In this document: positions 1 through 11,650 of the stretch, in pieces | How positions within the stretch are numbered: position 1 is the stretch's first letter | Layout of the letters: each line of letters begins with the position of its first letter | DNA from: Odobenus rosmarus divergens | Taxonomy: Eukaryota; Chordata; Mammalia; Carnivora; Odobenidae | DNA: 64,000 nt | Assembly: GCF_000321225.1 (NCBI RefSeq) | Contig: NW_004451510.1 | Location: 204,867 to 268,866, forward strand | Direction of reading: 5' to 3' | The notes under the pieces: model-generated | Seen by the model: the letters and a program-made list of their open reading frames with translations, nothing else | Told to the model about the DNA's origin: nothing | Database searches by the model: none | Program-made: the position numbers and the translations under genes

Positions 1-902
<902 letters not shown>

Positions 903-1159
903 AGACCGAGCCCCGAGCGCAGCGGACGGCGCCTCCCGGAGCCCCGGCTGCGCCTCCGCGCCGCGCCCTCTCGGGACCCCGCGCCGGCCGGCCGGGCAGA
1001 TGCGCGGGCCAGATGTGGCTCCGCTCGCCAGCCGGGAGGGGGCCTAGAGGCCGGCGGGGCGCGGGGAGGCCCCCGGCGGCCGAGGGGAGCTGCGCAGGAG
1101 GCCGGCTCCTGCCCCTGGCGAGCGCGCGCGCGGGGGTGTCTTCGGTCGGTGCGCGCGAG

Positions 1160-1166
1160 TGACTCA
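1160..1166. promoter_or_regulatory. TGFBR2: AP-1 site in the TGFBR2 leader
   Basis: TGACTCA is a perfect AP-1 consensus, about 45-50 bp downstream of the inferred start in the 5'UTR. The same heptamer is in the human leader as I recall it. Confidence 0.45.
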
Positions 1167-1191
1167 CTCAACTTCACCCGGGCGCCGCGGG

Positions 1192-1204
1192 GGAAACAGG
1201 AAAC
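1192..1204 (+). promoter_or_regulatory. TGFBR2: Tandem ETS motif at the TGFBR2 start site
   Basis: GGAAACAGGAAAC holds two GGAA cores seven bases apart on the plus strand (TTCC on the gene strand), just downstream of the inferred start. The human promoter has an ETS-responsive element in the first ~50 transcribed bases. The equivalence is by position and sequence similarity. Confidence 0.55.
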
Positions 1205-1234
1205 TCCTCGCCAACAGCTGGGCAGGACCTTTCG

Positions 1235-1240
1235 CCGCCC
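1235..1240 (-). promoter_or_regulatory. TGFBR2: GC box (Sp1/KLF-type) proximal to the TGFBR2 start
   Basis: CCGCCC on the plus strand reads GGGCGG on the gene strand, about 25-30 bp upstream of the inferred start. The human promoter is described with a functional Sp1 site near -25. Occupancy in this species is inferred. Confidence 0.6.
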
Positions 1241-1291
1241 GAGAGCCTTCTCCCTCCACTCGGCTTCCAGCCCTCCTCTCTCTCCTGACTG

Positions 1292-1296
1292 CCAAT
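1292..1296 (+). promoter_or_regulatory. TGFBR2: Inverted CCAAT box (NF-Y type) of the TGFBR2 promoter
   Basis: CCAAT on the plus strand is an inverted CCAAT box relative to the minus-strand gene. Its distance from the inferred start (about -83) matches the inverted CCAAT element described for human TGFBR2. Confidence 0.6.
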
Positions 1297-1351
1297 CATG
1301 TCCCCGAGACCGGCCCCTCCGAGGGCTTTGGCAAACTTTCAGCTGCCCCCA

Positions 1352-1357
1352 CCGCCC
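1352..1357 (-). promoter_or_regulatory. TGFBR2: Distal GC box of the TGFBR2 promoter
   Basis: CCGCCC on the plus strand (GGGCGG on the gene strand) lies about 143 bp upstream of the inferred start, where a second Sp1 site is reported in human. A TGACTGA motif (AP-1/CRE-like) follows at 1393-1399, near -185, inside the interval described in human as an upstream positive element. Confidence 0.55.
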
Positions 1358-1553
1358 TCAGGAGTTCCTGGCTCCAAGTATTTACCCCGGCGTGACTGAG
1401 GGCACGCGTTTCAGAAGGGAGCTGAACACACACACAGTGTATACGCTTCCCAGAGCACCCCCACGGAGCATCTTCCGCCTCCCATAACCTTCTTTGCATT
1501 GTTCCCAGGTGCTCCAGAATTGTATTTTCCAACTCCCAAGTGCCTGAGCCCAC

Positions 1554-1573
1554 GGGGGGGGGGGGCGGGGGGG
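1554..1573 (+). repeat. G tract upstream of the TGFBR2 promoter
   Basis: Twelve G, one C, then seven G. It is about 350 bp upstream of the inferred TGFBR2 start. It could form a G-quadruplex and is also a site of likely length error in sequencing. Confidence 0.85.
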
Positions 1574-2789
1574 AATGCTGAAAGCGGAGCTGTGAGCACA
1601 TTTTTGTTTCAAATCGAATAGTAAGTAGTGCCTCACTCAACTTCGATTTCGGTTACATAGACACACACTGCCACATTGCAAAATGTTTTGCTAACTGAAG
1701 GTCCAAGTCCGGAAGTTTTTTTTTCCCCAAACTGTACTGTGCGTATGGACCACCTGAGTATCTTGTGAAAATGCGGGTTCTGCTCCAGGACGTCCAAGCT
1801 GCGGCATTTGTGATGAGAGCTCTTGAGTGCTGCCTCCTATTTTGAATTGCCCCTTCTTGGGGATGCTTCAGTAAGTGGAAATGAGCAGCCGTCACGGAAT
1901 GATAGTGGTGGGATATTTTATGTTGAGAATGTAGCGAGTATGGCAGAAAATGTCAATAGAAAAGTGGCCTGGGAGTCAGCTCAGTGCCAGGGGTTTGCAT
2001 TCCAATACTGCCTGTGAAGAGAGACAGTCCTTAGCTTCTCCTCTGCGGAAAGGGAAACAAGGGCAGCACGACAGGATAGACTTTCAACCCTCCCTTCTTG
2101 CTGGGGTGACCAAGTTTGCCCTCAAAGATCCTGGTGTGCACCTTTGCAGTTTAATCATTAAAGAACCCCCTTTTTGTTTCCCATGCTTCTTGGTTGGGTA
2201 AGGAATTATACGCTCATCTTACTTGCAACTCTCAAAGACTTAAGATTCTGTCTAGTTTGCTGGCCAGGAGATCTTCCAGCAGGTTACACAATGAACTTCC
2301 TTTATCTGAGATGAGAGATTATTTGCAGAGGCAGGTGGCCAGGCTCACCGGGAAGAAAAGCAAATAGCTCTCCCTGGAAACCCAACTGGAGAAAACTTCC
2401 CTGTCAATCTAAAGGTTCATTTGCTTGATCCCGAAACTTTAAGTCTCCTCACCACTGGTAACCCCAACATTGAGGCTGCCTCTGAATGTTTCTTAGGAAA
2501 AGACTGCTTCCCAGCTCTTGTGTTCAGGATGCCGGAAGGACAGGGAAATCAGGAGCTCTGGGCATCTTCTTGCTTACTAAATAGCCTTGCCAAAGCGGGG
2601 GCCACTTTAGCCATGGAGGAGAGTTGTGTTCAAAATCTGCTTCTTGCCATTTCCTCCACTGCCACCCCACCTGTACCACTGCCATCCCTAGGGCGGGGGT
2701 CTCCCAACCACCCATCTCCAGTCAGGGCCATTCTGGGCCCTGTCACACAATTTCTCAACTCAGAGCCATTTTTCAGAATGTAAACCTAA
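1574..2789. other. TGFBR2 upstream flank, mostly unassigned
   Basis: No gene is seen. A short stretch at about 1741-1805 resembles the hAT-Charlie element MER5A (CACCTGAGTATCTTGTGAAA). The rest is unassigned DNA within 1.6 kb of the promoter, so it may hold proximal regulatory sequence. The 120-codon ORF at 2421-2783 has no recognisable domain and is treated as chance. Confidence 0.5.
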
Positions 2790-3335
2790 TTATACCAGCC
2801 CTCTGATTAAATTCATTCAATGGCTTCCCACTGCTCTTGAGATAGAGGTTAGAAACCAAATCCTTCAATGCCCTTCCTCTCTGGTAACCTTTCATTGGGC
2901 CTCTCTTCCTCTCCTGCTGAGAGCCTTCTCGAAATTCATAGAGCATACCCACTATTCCTCCTGCACAGAGACTTCCCCAGGGCACCCTTCCCTTCCTCTG
3001 TCCTTCTTTTGCTCTTCATCCAGCCAACCCCTGGTCTTGCTTGGATCAATCCTAACTTGCTGGATGGGCAAGCTTTCCCTGACCTCCCTGAATAAATCTT
3101 TCATTATAGGTTCACTTGGCACCTTATGTTTCTCATTTTTAGCACTTACTACAGCTGTGGTTTTATGATGATTCTGTGTCATTCTTTCACTTCTATTCCT
3201 CTCCCCCACTCAAGTCCAGAGTTTCTGAGGACAGGGATTAAATTTGTTCCCCACCAACTCACTGTTGTATCTTTAGTACCTAGCACATAATAGGTGTTTA
3301 AAAAATACCTGTTGGATGAAGGAAAGAATGAGATA
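2790..3335 (+). repeat. L2 LINE, 3' part
   Basis: Resembles the L2 3' region in sense orientation. Hallmarks in order are CAATGGCTTCCCACTGCTC, a TTCCCTGACC block, a 'gaggacagggatt' block, and the tail motif AGCACATAATAGGTG followed by a TTGGATGAA-type end. No usable reading frame remains. Confidence 0.75.
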
Positions 3336-4494
3336 ACAAAGATTCAGAAGAAAATTGGACTTCATCATCCTCGCTATTTCACAACTCTGGAGAAGGCATT
3401 CTATTACCTACTAAATTGAGATGTAAACAGGCTAGATTTTAGCTGAGGGTGATGTCACTATTACTTCCTTTTCTTTAAAAAGGAGAAGTGTGTGGGTTTT
3501 TTTCTTTTTTCTTTTTTTCTAAATTTGTCCAAGTTCCTCTGGGCAGTATACATATACTTCCTTACTCACCAAAACACACTGAGAGGCAAATAAAAATGCC
3601 CAAGGGATTCCAAAGGCTTTCTTTTCCATACTTATTGCAAAGACAGATGTTTTTCACTGTTAGAGGCCAGGTTTGAGATATTCAGTTCCATGGTGGAGTA
3701 TTTAACTGGTGGTCTTTGTCATCATGTATCACGAATGTTGATTTTAATTTTGTTTGCCTTTCACATTTCTGATTTAATCCCCAATCTCCTGTGAAATTGA
3801 GAGTCTGAAGTCAGCACTGCCAAGTGCAAACTCATCCTTTAGAAGCCGTCACAATGAAATCAGAGACGTGTAAACTCACACATATTGCAATTTGGCGATC
3901 TTAAAAATTTGTCAATATGACCTTTCTTTAGGGATTCTTGCTGAAAGAGAAGTCTGATACTCTCCATTAAAACACTGTTTTCACACAGAGTTGTATATTT
4001 GATTCAGTATAATTTTCAGCTAAGATACATATGCAAAAATTGGGCCATTTGCAGATAGAAACAAAAATTAAAAGCTCAACTCAGGACTTAAAAAAAAAAA
4101 AGAGAGTAATTTTTAGGCCCTTACCAAGTTGAAAAACAATAAAAACCAAGTCGAACTGAAGTTAAACAGCTTGAGTGTCTCCATATTTCCAGTTTTACGA
4201 ACTCTGAACACACACACACACGCACACACACAGAACAATTGGACTGAATCAAAATGTAGTTAATTTAAGCCCTGCATTTTCCAGTTGTGATGAGGCAAGA
4301 ACTTTCTACTCCCCTGAACTTCTTGACATGCAGCTGTTGAGGTTACTCACAACCAAAGCAGTTGACAGGGAGACTCCTCTCCATATAAATCAAGCATTCT
4401 GCATTCTCAGCTCTTAGCTCTTGACCAATTTTCCTTCTATTGTGAAGCAGACCGATGAACACTGAGACAATAGTGAATGTGTGAGGGTCACCCC
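3336..4494. other. Unassigned intergenic DNA
   Basis: No gene or confident repeat family. It contains poly-T runs (3497-3522), a poly-A run (4089-4102) and an interrupted (CA)n microsatellite at about 4208-4232. Confidence 0.5.
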
Positions 4495-4790
4495 AACCCC
4501 CTCAGAGTCATACACAGGTTAGCTCCTCCAGGAAATAGTTTGTGATCCCTCCAACTTAAACTGATCCCTCCTCTCCCAAGGAGAACCCGAGGAGCATTTA
4601 GTTTATTTAACCTATTTTTTAATGTTTATCCCATTCTGACATGGAGTGCATTATAATTATTCATTAGTTTCTGGAATCCTACCCCACCAACTGTAAGGTC
4701 CTTAGAAGCATAGATTATTCCTTTTTCAACTTTGAACTACATTTGGCACCCAACTGTACTCAATGTATGTTTCTTGTCTTCGATAAAGGG
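4495..4790 (+). repeat. L2 LINE 3' fragment
   Basis: The sequence has the L2 3' order: a 'cctccaggaaat' block, GATCCCTCC, then CTGTAAGGTCCTTAGAAGC, and a degraded terminal tail near 4770. Old and without coding potential. Confidence 0.6.
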
Positions 4791-5074
4791 AAAAAAATGA
4801 GAGTATCTGTGTTTCTAATCCATCCCCTTGCTTGCAATTCTTCACAGATATTAATAAAACCTGCAATTATACCACAGGTTTAGAGAAAGCATGAATAGTT
4901 TCTTTTGGAGAAAACATAGCTTTGTTTTAAATGACAAAAGTAATATATGGTAACTGCAGGTAGAAAAAAATCTGAAATCCAGATAAGCCAAAGGCAGAAA
5001 ATAAAGATCCTTCACTCTCTCACCCAAAGATAATCACTTGTTAACATTTGGGAGCACGTCCTTGCTGTACTATT

Positions 5075-5205
5075 CTAAGCTTCACTTTACGGGTGAAGAA
5101 ACTGAGGATTACAAAGATTAAGTAGTTGGCAAAGGTCACATAGTTAGTGAGGGACGGAGCCCAGGTTTAAACAGAGGCCTTTCACTAGCTCCAGATTCTG
5201 CACTC
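5075..5205 (-). repeat. MIR SINE (antisense)
   Basis: Contains the MIR core in reverse orientation: GGGTGAAGAAACTGAGGATT, then AAGTAGTTGGCAAAGGTCAC and a 'gagcccaggttt' block. The bases between 4790 and this element hold no gene. Confidence 0.65.
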
Positions 5206-5399
5206 TAGAGTAAGTTAATCAAGGGGTTGATCCTAACCACCTGACCAGCCTGATCACCACAGTATTTTGGGTGACTAAAGGTTGATTAGAGCCACCCTTT
5301 ACTATCACTACTTCCTCATCTCTTATTCATTAATCAACCGATGGCAGTCACTTCTCCATTGGAAAGTTCTTTAGCTTAGCTCACATCTTGTCTTCAACT

Positions 5400-6585
5400 T
5401 GTACAACCGGTGGGCACGTTCCAGTCAGTGGCTTACCTGCCCTCTTTCTGTATTGCCTTGGATACTACTAGCATGCTCACCTCTCTTCCTTGGCATTCTC
5501 TCTTCTTTGACTTCCATGTTGCTTTTGCATTCCTATATTATGGACTGAATAATACCCCCCACCAAATTCATATGTTGAAACCCTAACCTACAATATGACT
5601 CTATTTGAAGATAGGAATTTTAAAGAAGTAATGAATGTTAAATGAGCTCCCCAATGTGACTAATATCATCACAAGAAGAGAAAGGGATACCAAGGAAGCA
5701 GATGTTACACACAGAGAACAGGCCATGTGAGGACACAGTGGAAGGCAGCCATCTGCAAGCCAAGAAGAGAGGCCTCAGGAGAAACCAAGCCACCAACACC
5801 TTGATCTTGAACTTCCAGCCTCCAGAACTGTGAGAAATAAATTTCTGTTGTTTAAGCCACCCAGTCTGTGGTATTTTGTTATGGCAGCACTAGGAGACTA
5901 GTACACCCCATTTCCTGCTGGCTTGTCCAGCCGCTCCTTCTCAATATCTCAACAGGTTTATTTTCCTCCACTCACTGGTTAGACGCTAGTCCTTACCAAT
6001 TCTGCTCTCTGCCCCTCTCATTCTTCCTGGGAGCACATCTATTTCTATGGCTGCGCTGATACATGATGATCTCCAAATCTAATCATCAAGCTCTAATTAC
6101 TCACCAAGGCTACCATTATTCCAATCGTCTACTCGACTCTTCATGGGTGTTTCACTGGCATTGCACACACTCATTATTCTAAAATCGGACTCCAAAATGG
6201 ATGTCCCCTTGGTACATTCCCCATATCCAGAAATGGCTCAATCTCCCTGGGTAACTCAATCCAGAAACATTAAAAATCAGCTAGGAGTTTGCTTCTATTT
6301 TAGCCTCCTGAAAAAGTAGGCATTGGGGTTTATCTATTCACTTTCTATATATTTTTTGAGTCTGTGCTGTTCTCATCCCACCACCGACATGTTTTGGTTC
6401 TGTCTCTTGTTACTTCACGGAGGATTCCTTCAGTTTCTTCATCTGCTTGCCTCTCCAGTTTTACCACATCCCACTACATTCTCCACTGCGACCAAATATT
6501 CCCCTCCAAAAACACAAGAATAACAATCACATTTAAAATTATCCAACGGCTTCCCATTGCCTTCAGGATAGAATTTCAACCCGCC
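5400..6585 (+). repeat. L2 LINE internal segment, split by an LTR
   Basis: Fragments either side of the LTR at 5536-5905 fit one L2 copy in sense orientation. To the left is TTTGACTTCCATG; to the right is GGCTTGTCCAGCCGCTCC followed by later L2 text ending ATCCAACGGCTTCCCATTGC at about 6540. It is heavily decayed. This is a nested insertion: the LTR entered an older L2. Confidence 0.55.
5536..5905 (+). mobile_element. MaLR (MLT1-type) solo LTR
   Basis: About 370 bp. It starts TATTATGGACTGAAT and includes ATTCATATGTTGAAACCCTA, GAACAGGCCATGTGAGGACA, CCAGCCTCCAGAACTGTGAG, AATAAA at the polyadenylation position and a terminal ACTAGTACA. These are hallmarks of the non-autonomous ERVL-MaLR LTRs. 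No internal retroviral sequence is attached. A same-family LTR in reverse orientation lies at 42895-43270. Confidence 0.75.
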
Positions 6586-6589
6586 ATCC

Positions 6590-7010
6590 ATCCATTTATG
6601 CATTCCACCAGCATTTGATCCTCCACTATGACCCAAATACTGTGTTAAACACTGAAAACACAAGGGCTCAGAAAATGTAATCTGGGCCTTAACTGAAGGA
6701 CATTAGGCTGTCCTTATGATCTAATATGAAACAGATATAAGGAGACAAATAATATGAATAAATCTAATAATATGAATGTCACAATGGTAATAAGCTCAGG
6801 GAACCTCAGGAGCAGGCACTAGAAGCCATGAAGCCAGAGACTGAGAGAAGGCTGCCCAGCAGAAGTGCCTTTTGAACTGAATCTTGAAGCATGGTCAGGT
6901 GAAGGCATGAGACACACAGATCAGCAGCTCAGAGACAAGGAGAAGTATGATAGTATGATCGTAGAGTGGGTAGGGAAATGTAAAGACTTCACAATGCCCA
7001 GAGTCTAGAT
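6590..7010 (-). repeat. L2 LINE (antisense)
   Basis: Reads as reverse-complement L2: a degraded 'actgtgttaaacactga' start corresponding to the L2 3' tail, then 'tgccttttgaactgaatcttgaa'-type text. Fifth to tenth position identities are only approximate. Confidence 0.5.
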
Positions 7011-7639
7011 TTGAAGGGATTTTAGATTGTATTTTTTGGCCCCAATTCTGCACCCCTCCCTGAATTCATACCCTTTGCCTTGTGAGTTGGAGTCCCTTCT
7101 GCTAGAGGCAAAGGGCTCTTATAGGCAAAAACTATCATGGGATTTGTCATGGGGCTGAAGACGAGGAGGGCAATGCAGCTCTAATTTAGATTTTTGGTAT
7201 TATCTACAAATTTGGTTGTATATGCAGTTATAGAATATGGCCAACACCATTGCTTACTTGCACAAAATTCATTCTTCCCCTTCCTACTTTGCTATCGGAG
7301 TCTAATTGTTTAGGATATGGATTTAACCGTATCGTAGGGAAAGAGCCCATCCTTGTTTGAGGGTTGGTATGTAATCCAAATCTGGGCAAAGAAATATAAG
7401 AAGAAATTGGATTGGGGCTTGTGAGAAAGGTTCCTTTCCAAGGAAAGCCACTCTGCCCACTCCTGTTTCCTACCTTTGAACATGACTGGGGAAGGGTAAA
7501 GCTGTTAGAGGTGATATCATCACCTTTCAACAATGATAGAAGGCCAAAAGTATCACAGAGTAGAACCACTGAACCAATACAAGCAATCACCTCCACTTGG
7601 ACATTATCCAAGTATGGTAGAGAGTCTTCACAGATGGTT
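7011..7639. other. Unassigned intergenic DNA
   Basis: No gene or confident repeat. The longest frame in the window outside the CpG island and repeats (7680-7228, minus, 150 codons) is here, but it has no recognisable domain or supporting signals. Confidence 0.45.
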
Positions 7640-8095
7640 GTGATCCCTTCCTTCCTCACTGACTTATGGTTGCTCCTCACATCAAGAGGTGAGATGGAGC
7701 TTATTTTCTCTTTCTTCTTTCTTTGAATCTGGTCTAGCTTTGTAACATGCTTCCACCAAAAGAATACGGTAGAAATGTACAGTGCCTATTCTAGGACTGG
7801 TCTTAAAGAGAGACTTCTTCTCTCAGAAACCAGTTACCAGGTGAGAAGTCTGAGTACCCTGCAACCATCATGCTGTGAGGAAGCCCGCATTAGCCACAGG
7901 AGAGGCCACATGGAGGATGAGATACCCAGCCAGCCACCAGCTATTCCAGTCCTCCTGGATGAGGCACCAAACATGTGAGGGAAGAAGCCATCTTGGACTT
8001 TCCAGCCTTAGCAAATGCTAGAGGGCATAGAATCAGCAGGGTGATCCCAGTCTAGTTTGCAGAATCACGAGACATCATAAACTGATATTATATAA
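7640..8095 (+). mobile_element. Old LTR, MaLR-like
   Basis: Contains the block order typical of one class of old mammalian LTRs: 'ccatcatgctgtgaggaagc', GGAGAGGCCACATGGAGGA, GAGGCACCAAACATGTGAG, GAAGCCATCTTGGACTTTCC. Similar blocks occur at 24340-24735 and 63790-63945. The family name is uncertain. Confidence 0.45.
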
Positions 8096-8439
8096 ATTGT
8101 TAGTTCCAGTCAAAATTATTTCTAACTAATAGGGTGAAGTCTGCTAATGAAATGGAAAGAAGGAGATGTTCTAGTCACCACATGGCTGTCAATCTGTGTA
8201 CCAAATACAGAACCACATCAATGATGAATTAAGAACTGTACACTTCCTCCAATTATCTTGCAAATCACATAATCATATCTTCATGTATTTGTATTCATAA
8301 AGAAATACATATTCACATGTGTTTGTATTGATTAGACATTGCAAACATGTAAATGTACCAAAGTTTTGTGATTTCATTTTAATAGTTATCCATTTTTACA
8401 CATTAAAAGGGAAACTCAAAACCCAAGAGTAGCCCAGGA

Positions 8440-8800
8440 TAGCTTGAGATTTGAGAAGACTTTTTTTTTCATGTCAGGCTAAAGAGTTTGTATTTCATAT
8501 TTCAGGTGGTAAAAGACATTGAAGGAGATTTTGATCAGGGGTGGGAGATGATCAGAGCTAATCAGATAAGATTTTCAAAATAGTGATTAGAAAGCCTGGA
8601 AGGATTTATTTGAGGGCATAAGACTATGGCAGGAAAACAAGTGTGAAATAACACATCTGAGCCAAAGTAGCATGGGAATGGAGGGAAATCGATGGATAGG
8701 AAAGATAATAAAGAGCTCCATATGGCAGGAACTGGTGTCTGTATTGAGATGGGATGAAGCAGAGGGATATTCTTGCAGAAGGTGGGTCCTGAAGCATCTA
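8440..8800 (-). repeat. L2 LINE (antisense), degraded
   Basis: Fits reverse-complement L2 text: 'taaagagtttgtatttcat', then GATTTTGATCAGGGGTGGGA and a block around GATCAGAGCTAATCAGATAAG. The 8096-8439 stretch to its left holds no gene or clear repeat. Confidence 0.45.
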
Positions 8801-8884
8801 CGCTCAGTAATTGTAACCAACACGGGTTGTCCTGCACATCTATTGCTATGTGCTACCCACTCTTCTGGTTTTTTTTTTATATAT

Positions 8885-9020
8885 ATAAATAAATACCTGT
8901 AGTCCTCACAGCGATCTTATGAGGTAGGTAGTATTATCATACCCACTTTATAGGTGGAGATACCAAACCACAGAGAGATTAAGTAACAACGGAGCCAGAA
9001 TTCCAGCCCAGTGGAGACCA
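8885..9020 (-). repeat. MIR SINE (antisense)
   Basis: Strong antisense MIR core: GTCCTCACAGCGATCTTATG, AGGTAGGTAGTATTATCA, then an 'agagagattaagtaac' block and a 'ccagaattccagccca' end. Confidence 0.75.
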
Positions 9021-9094
9021 GCTGCAGAGTCCAGCCGCGAAGCCACTTTGTCACATCCACCGCCATGGCACTAGCGACCCCTCAGCTTCCCCCA

Positions 9095-9215
9095 CCAGAC
9101 TGTGTCATTCTTGAGGTAGGGACTGTGTTTTTCACACCTTTATCTTCCTGTGTGTGATGCATGTTTGTTGCTCAATAAATAACTGTGAAAAATAAGATGA
9201 TTCAATGAATAAACA
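9095..9215 (+). repeat. L2 LINE 3' end
   Basis: Sense L2 tail: GAGGTAGGGACTGTGTTTTT, a TTTATCTTCCTGTGTGTGA block and GCTCAATAAATAACTG. Confidence 0.55.
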
Positions 9216-9428
9216 TAATATATAACATTCAAGAACTGAGATGCTGCAGATTGGGAATATGGAAAATAAAATCTGTAAACCCCTCAATGCCTGGCTACCC
9301 AAAGAGGCTAGAAATGCTCGCCATGGAATGTAAACACCAGCGTAAACTTCTTAAAATGTTGAGAAATGCTTCCTATAAGTGAAAATGGTACAAATAAATG
9401 AAAATAGGTTTTTACCTCCCAAGAGAAG

Positions 9429-9623
9429 TTTTTTTTTTTTTAAGATTTTATTTATTTATTTGAGAGAGAGAGAGAGAGTATGAGCAGGGGCAGAGGCAGA
9501 GGGAGAGGGAGAAGCAGGCTCCCCACTGAGCAGAGAGCCCGATGTGGGCTTGATCCCAGGACCCTGAGATCATGACTTGCACCTAAGGCAGACGCTTAAC
9601 CCACTGAGCCACCCAGGTGCCCC
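9429..9623 (-). mobile_element. CAN-SINE (carnivore tRNA-derived SINE)
   Basis: Antisense copy: T-run and AAGATTTTATTTATTTATTT tail, GA-rich body, then CTTGATCCCAGGACCCTGAG (antisense B-box side) and GAGCCACCCAGGTGCCCC head. These elements are pol III-derived and mobilised by L1. No clear target-site duplication was found. Confidence 0.93.
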
Positions 9624-11490
9624 GAGATTTATGTTTTTGGCAGTTACATTAATCAATTTCATCCTGGTAAGTGTTCATCTCTAATTTTTAAGTTTAAAAA
9701 AAAAGAAAATTGCAGAAATGCTGGATAACTTCGGTCTTGTTTTAACATTATTTTCTCAGCTCCAAAATCATTCAATTGAATAAGTAGTTATTAGCTGAAT
9801 TATATTAAAAGACTTGAAAGTTTGACACTTAATCAAACTAAGTTATTGCTTTAATTACAACAAACTGTTTTAATTGTTCATTCCACAAAAGTACAAAATC
9901 ACTTAACAGTACTGGTTCATTGACTTAAAAAATTACACCTTAAGGTGGATTTATTTAGTTGGTTTCAGAAAAAATAATGATATAACCATATTAAGAGCCA
10001 CATTTAATTTGTACTTTGATCCCACGGTATTACACATCTTAGAGCATGTAATATGCATGTGTGCTAATTAGATTCAATGAATATTTGAGATTTTCTGTTA
10101 AAACTTTTGTACCCTAGTCAAAGATAAATATTTTGAGAGTCATCGTAGCACCTAGGAAGCTCTTATCAAACGACTGTACCTATCTTAGATCAATTCCAGA
10201 AGGTTTGTTAAGTGTCATAATGGAGGTCAGAAATGAATTTTCATTGGTGAAAGGCTTGCTGCTCATGTTATGTAAATTGGCCTAAAGGAGCAAGCCCCAG
10301 GCCTAACCCAGTATACTGTGTTTGGCCACTTTTGGAAGATTCTGACCCTTGATCTCAGATTGACTGAACCCTACTGCTAAAAAATGGTCACATTTTCCTG
10401 GAGTGACTATTTCCTGCCAAATACTTTCAGGGTGTGTGAAAGGACAGAGAGCAGAGTCTTTACCTTTCCACAGAGGAGATCAATGTTGGTTTGCTTAATA
10501 AATATATGTACGTGTAGCTGAATTCAATCTGAGACTTACCTTCATTGTTAAATGTTACCTGGTAGCAAGGATCTGGGGAGACCTCGAGTTCTCAACCCAT
10601 CTCTAACCTCTCCCATCTACCAAACATAAGCAAATATTTGGCAGTGACAAAATAACTTGAGTCAGTTCACAGCAGTTCTATAAACGCAGAAGCTTTAGAT
10701 TAACTGCTAAGGACGATTGCAAAGAATATTTGGTAACAAAACACTTATGCTTTAGTGTATCAGGGGTGAAGAATTCACAGTGTGATATGCGCTCTTGCAT
10801 AATCATTTGCGAAAGTCTTGAGAGGTTATTAATTATTAACTCACTGAATCATTGGAAAAGCATGTTCCACTTGTGCCTTCAGGCATTTCAAAGGGTTGCC
10901 TCCTTCCTGAAGTTGACAATAGACTACCGGTTCTTGTTTAGAATGGCCATGGTAAATGCTTATCTCCAAGTCATAATAACATCAAACCATCTGCTCCATG
11001 CAGTCATTCCTCACCTAAAGGCTATCAGAATGCTCCTAGTTCTTTAGGATGCCAGCAGAAGTAGTTCAGAGCTGCTGCCTTTGAAATTTATCAGTATCAT
11101 TTTGCCTCCACACACAAAATAAACTCCTGAAAGACAATTAAAACATTGGGCTATTTTCCCAACACTTAATGTTTTATTTGACTGATTTTATAGACACCTT
11201 TTATTATGCTCTACTTTTTATTTTCTTCTCAGCCATCTGCTCCCATGAAACGTATTTGCTTCTTTTATGGAGAACACCCGTATTCCCTAGGACATTTTTC
11301 TCTAAGTAAAGAAAACTAGATCATGGTTTTACCATAGAGTTTCAAATCAGGTCCTTTACGTAAATACCTTTTACAGAAAAATAACAATTCTGTACATAAA
11401 ATTCTACTTCTGGGTGAAGTGTGCAATCTTTAGTCAGACCTAAAAATAATATTGGTGTAGCATTTTCCAATTTACAAAAGAGGCTCCACA
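9624..11490. other. Repeat-poor AT-rich intergenic DNA
   Basis: Nearly 1.9 kb with no confident repeat and no gene. The 105-codon frame at 10730-11047 lacks any recognisable domain. Absence of visible repeats is compatible with either very old decayed repeats or constrained noncoding sequence. Confidence 0.5.
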
Positions 11491-11499
11491 CACACGATC

Positions 11500-11650
11500 T
11501 TATTTGTGTCTCATGGAAACCATGTGATGTAGACAGGACAGGAATTGTTAACTCCATTTTGCAGGTGATGAAAGCCACATTCCAAGACGTTGGTGACTCG
11601 CCTGAGGCTGCACAGCTAGTAAAGGGCCAGAACACAGATTGGTTACCTGA
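11500..11650 (-). repeat. MIR SINE (antisense)
   Basis: Antisense MIR core: 'aactccattttgcaggtgatga', 'gcctgaggctgcacagctag' and 'aaagggccagaacacaga'. Confidence 0.65.

Noticed and set aside
7228..7680. 150-codon minus-strand frame
   Set aside because: No recognisable domain, starts and ends in unassigned noncoding DNA, and no splice or promoter context. Chance frame.
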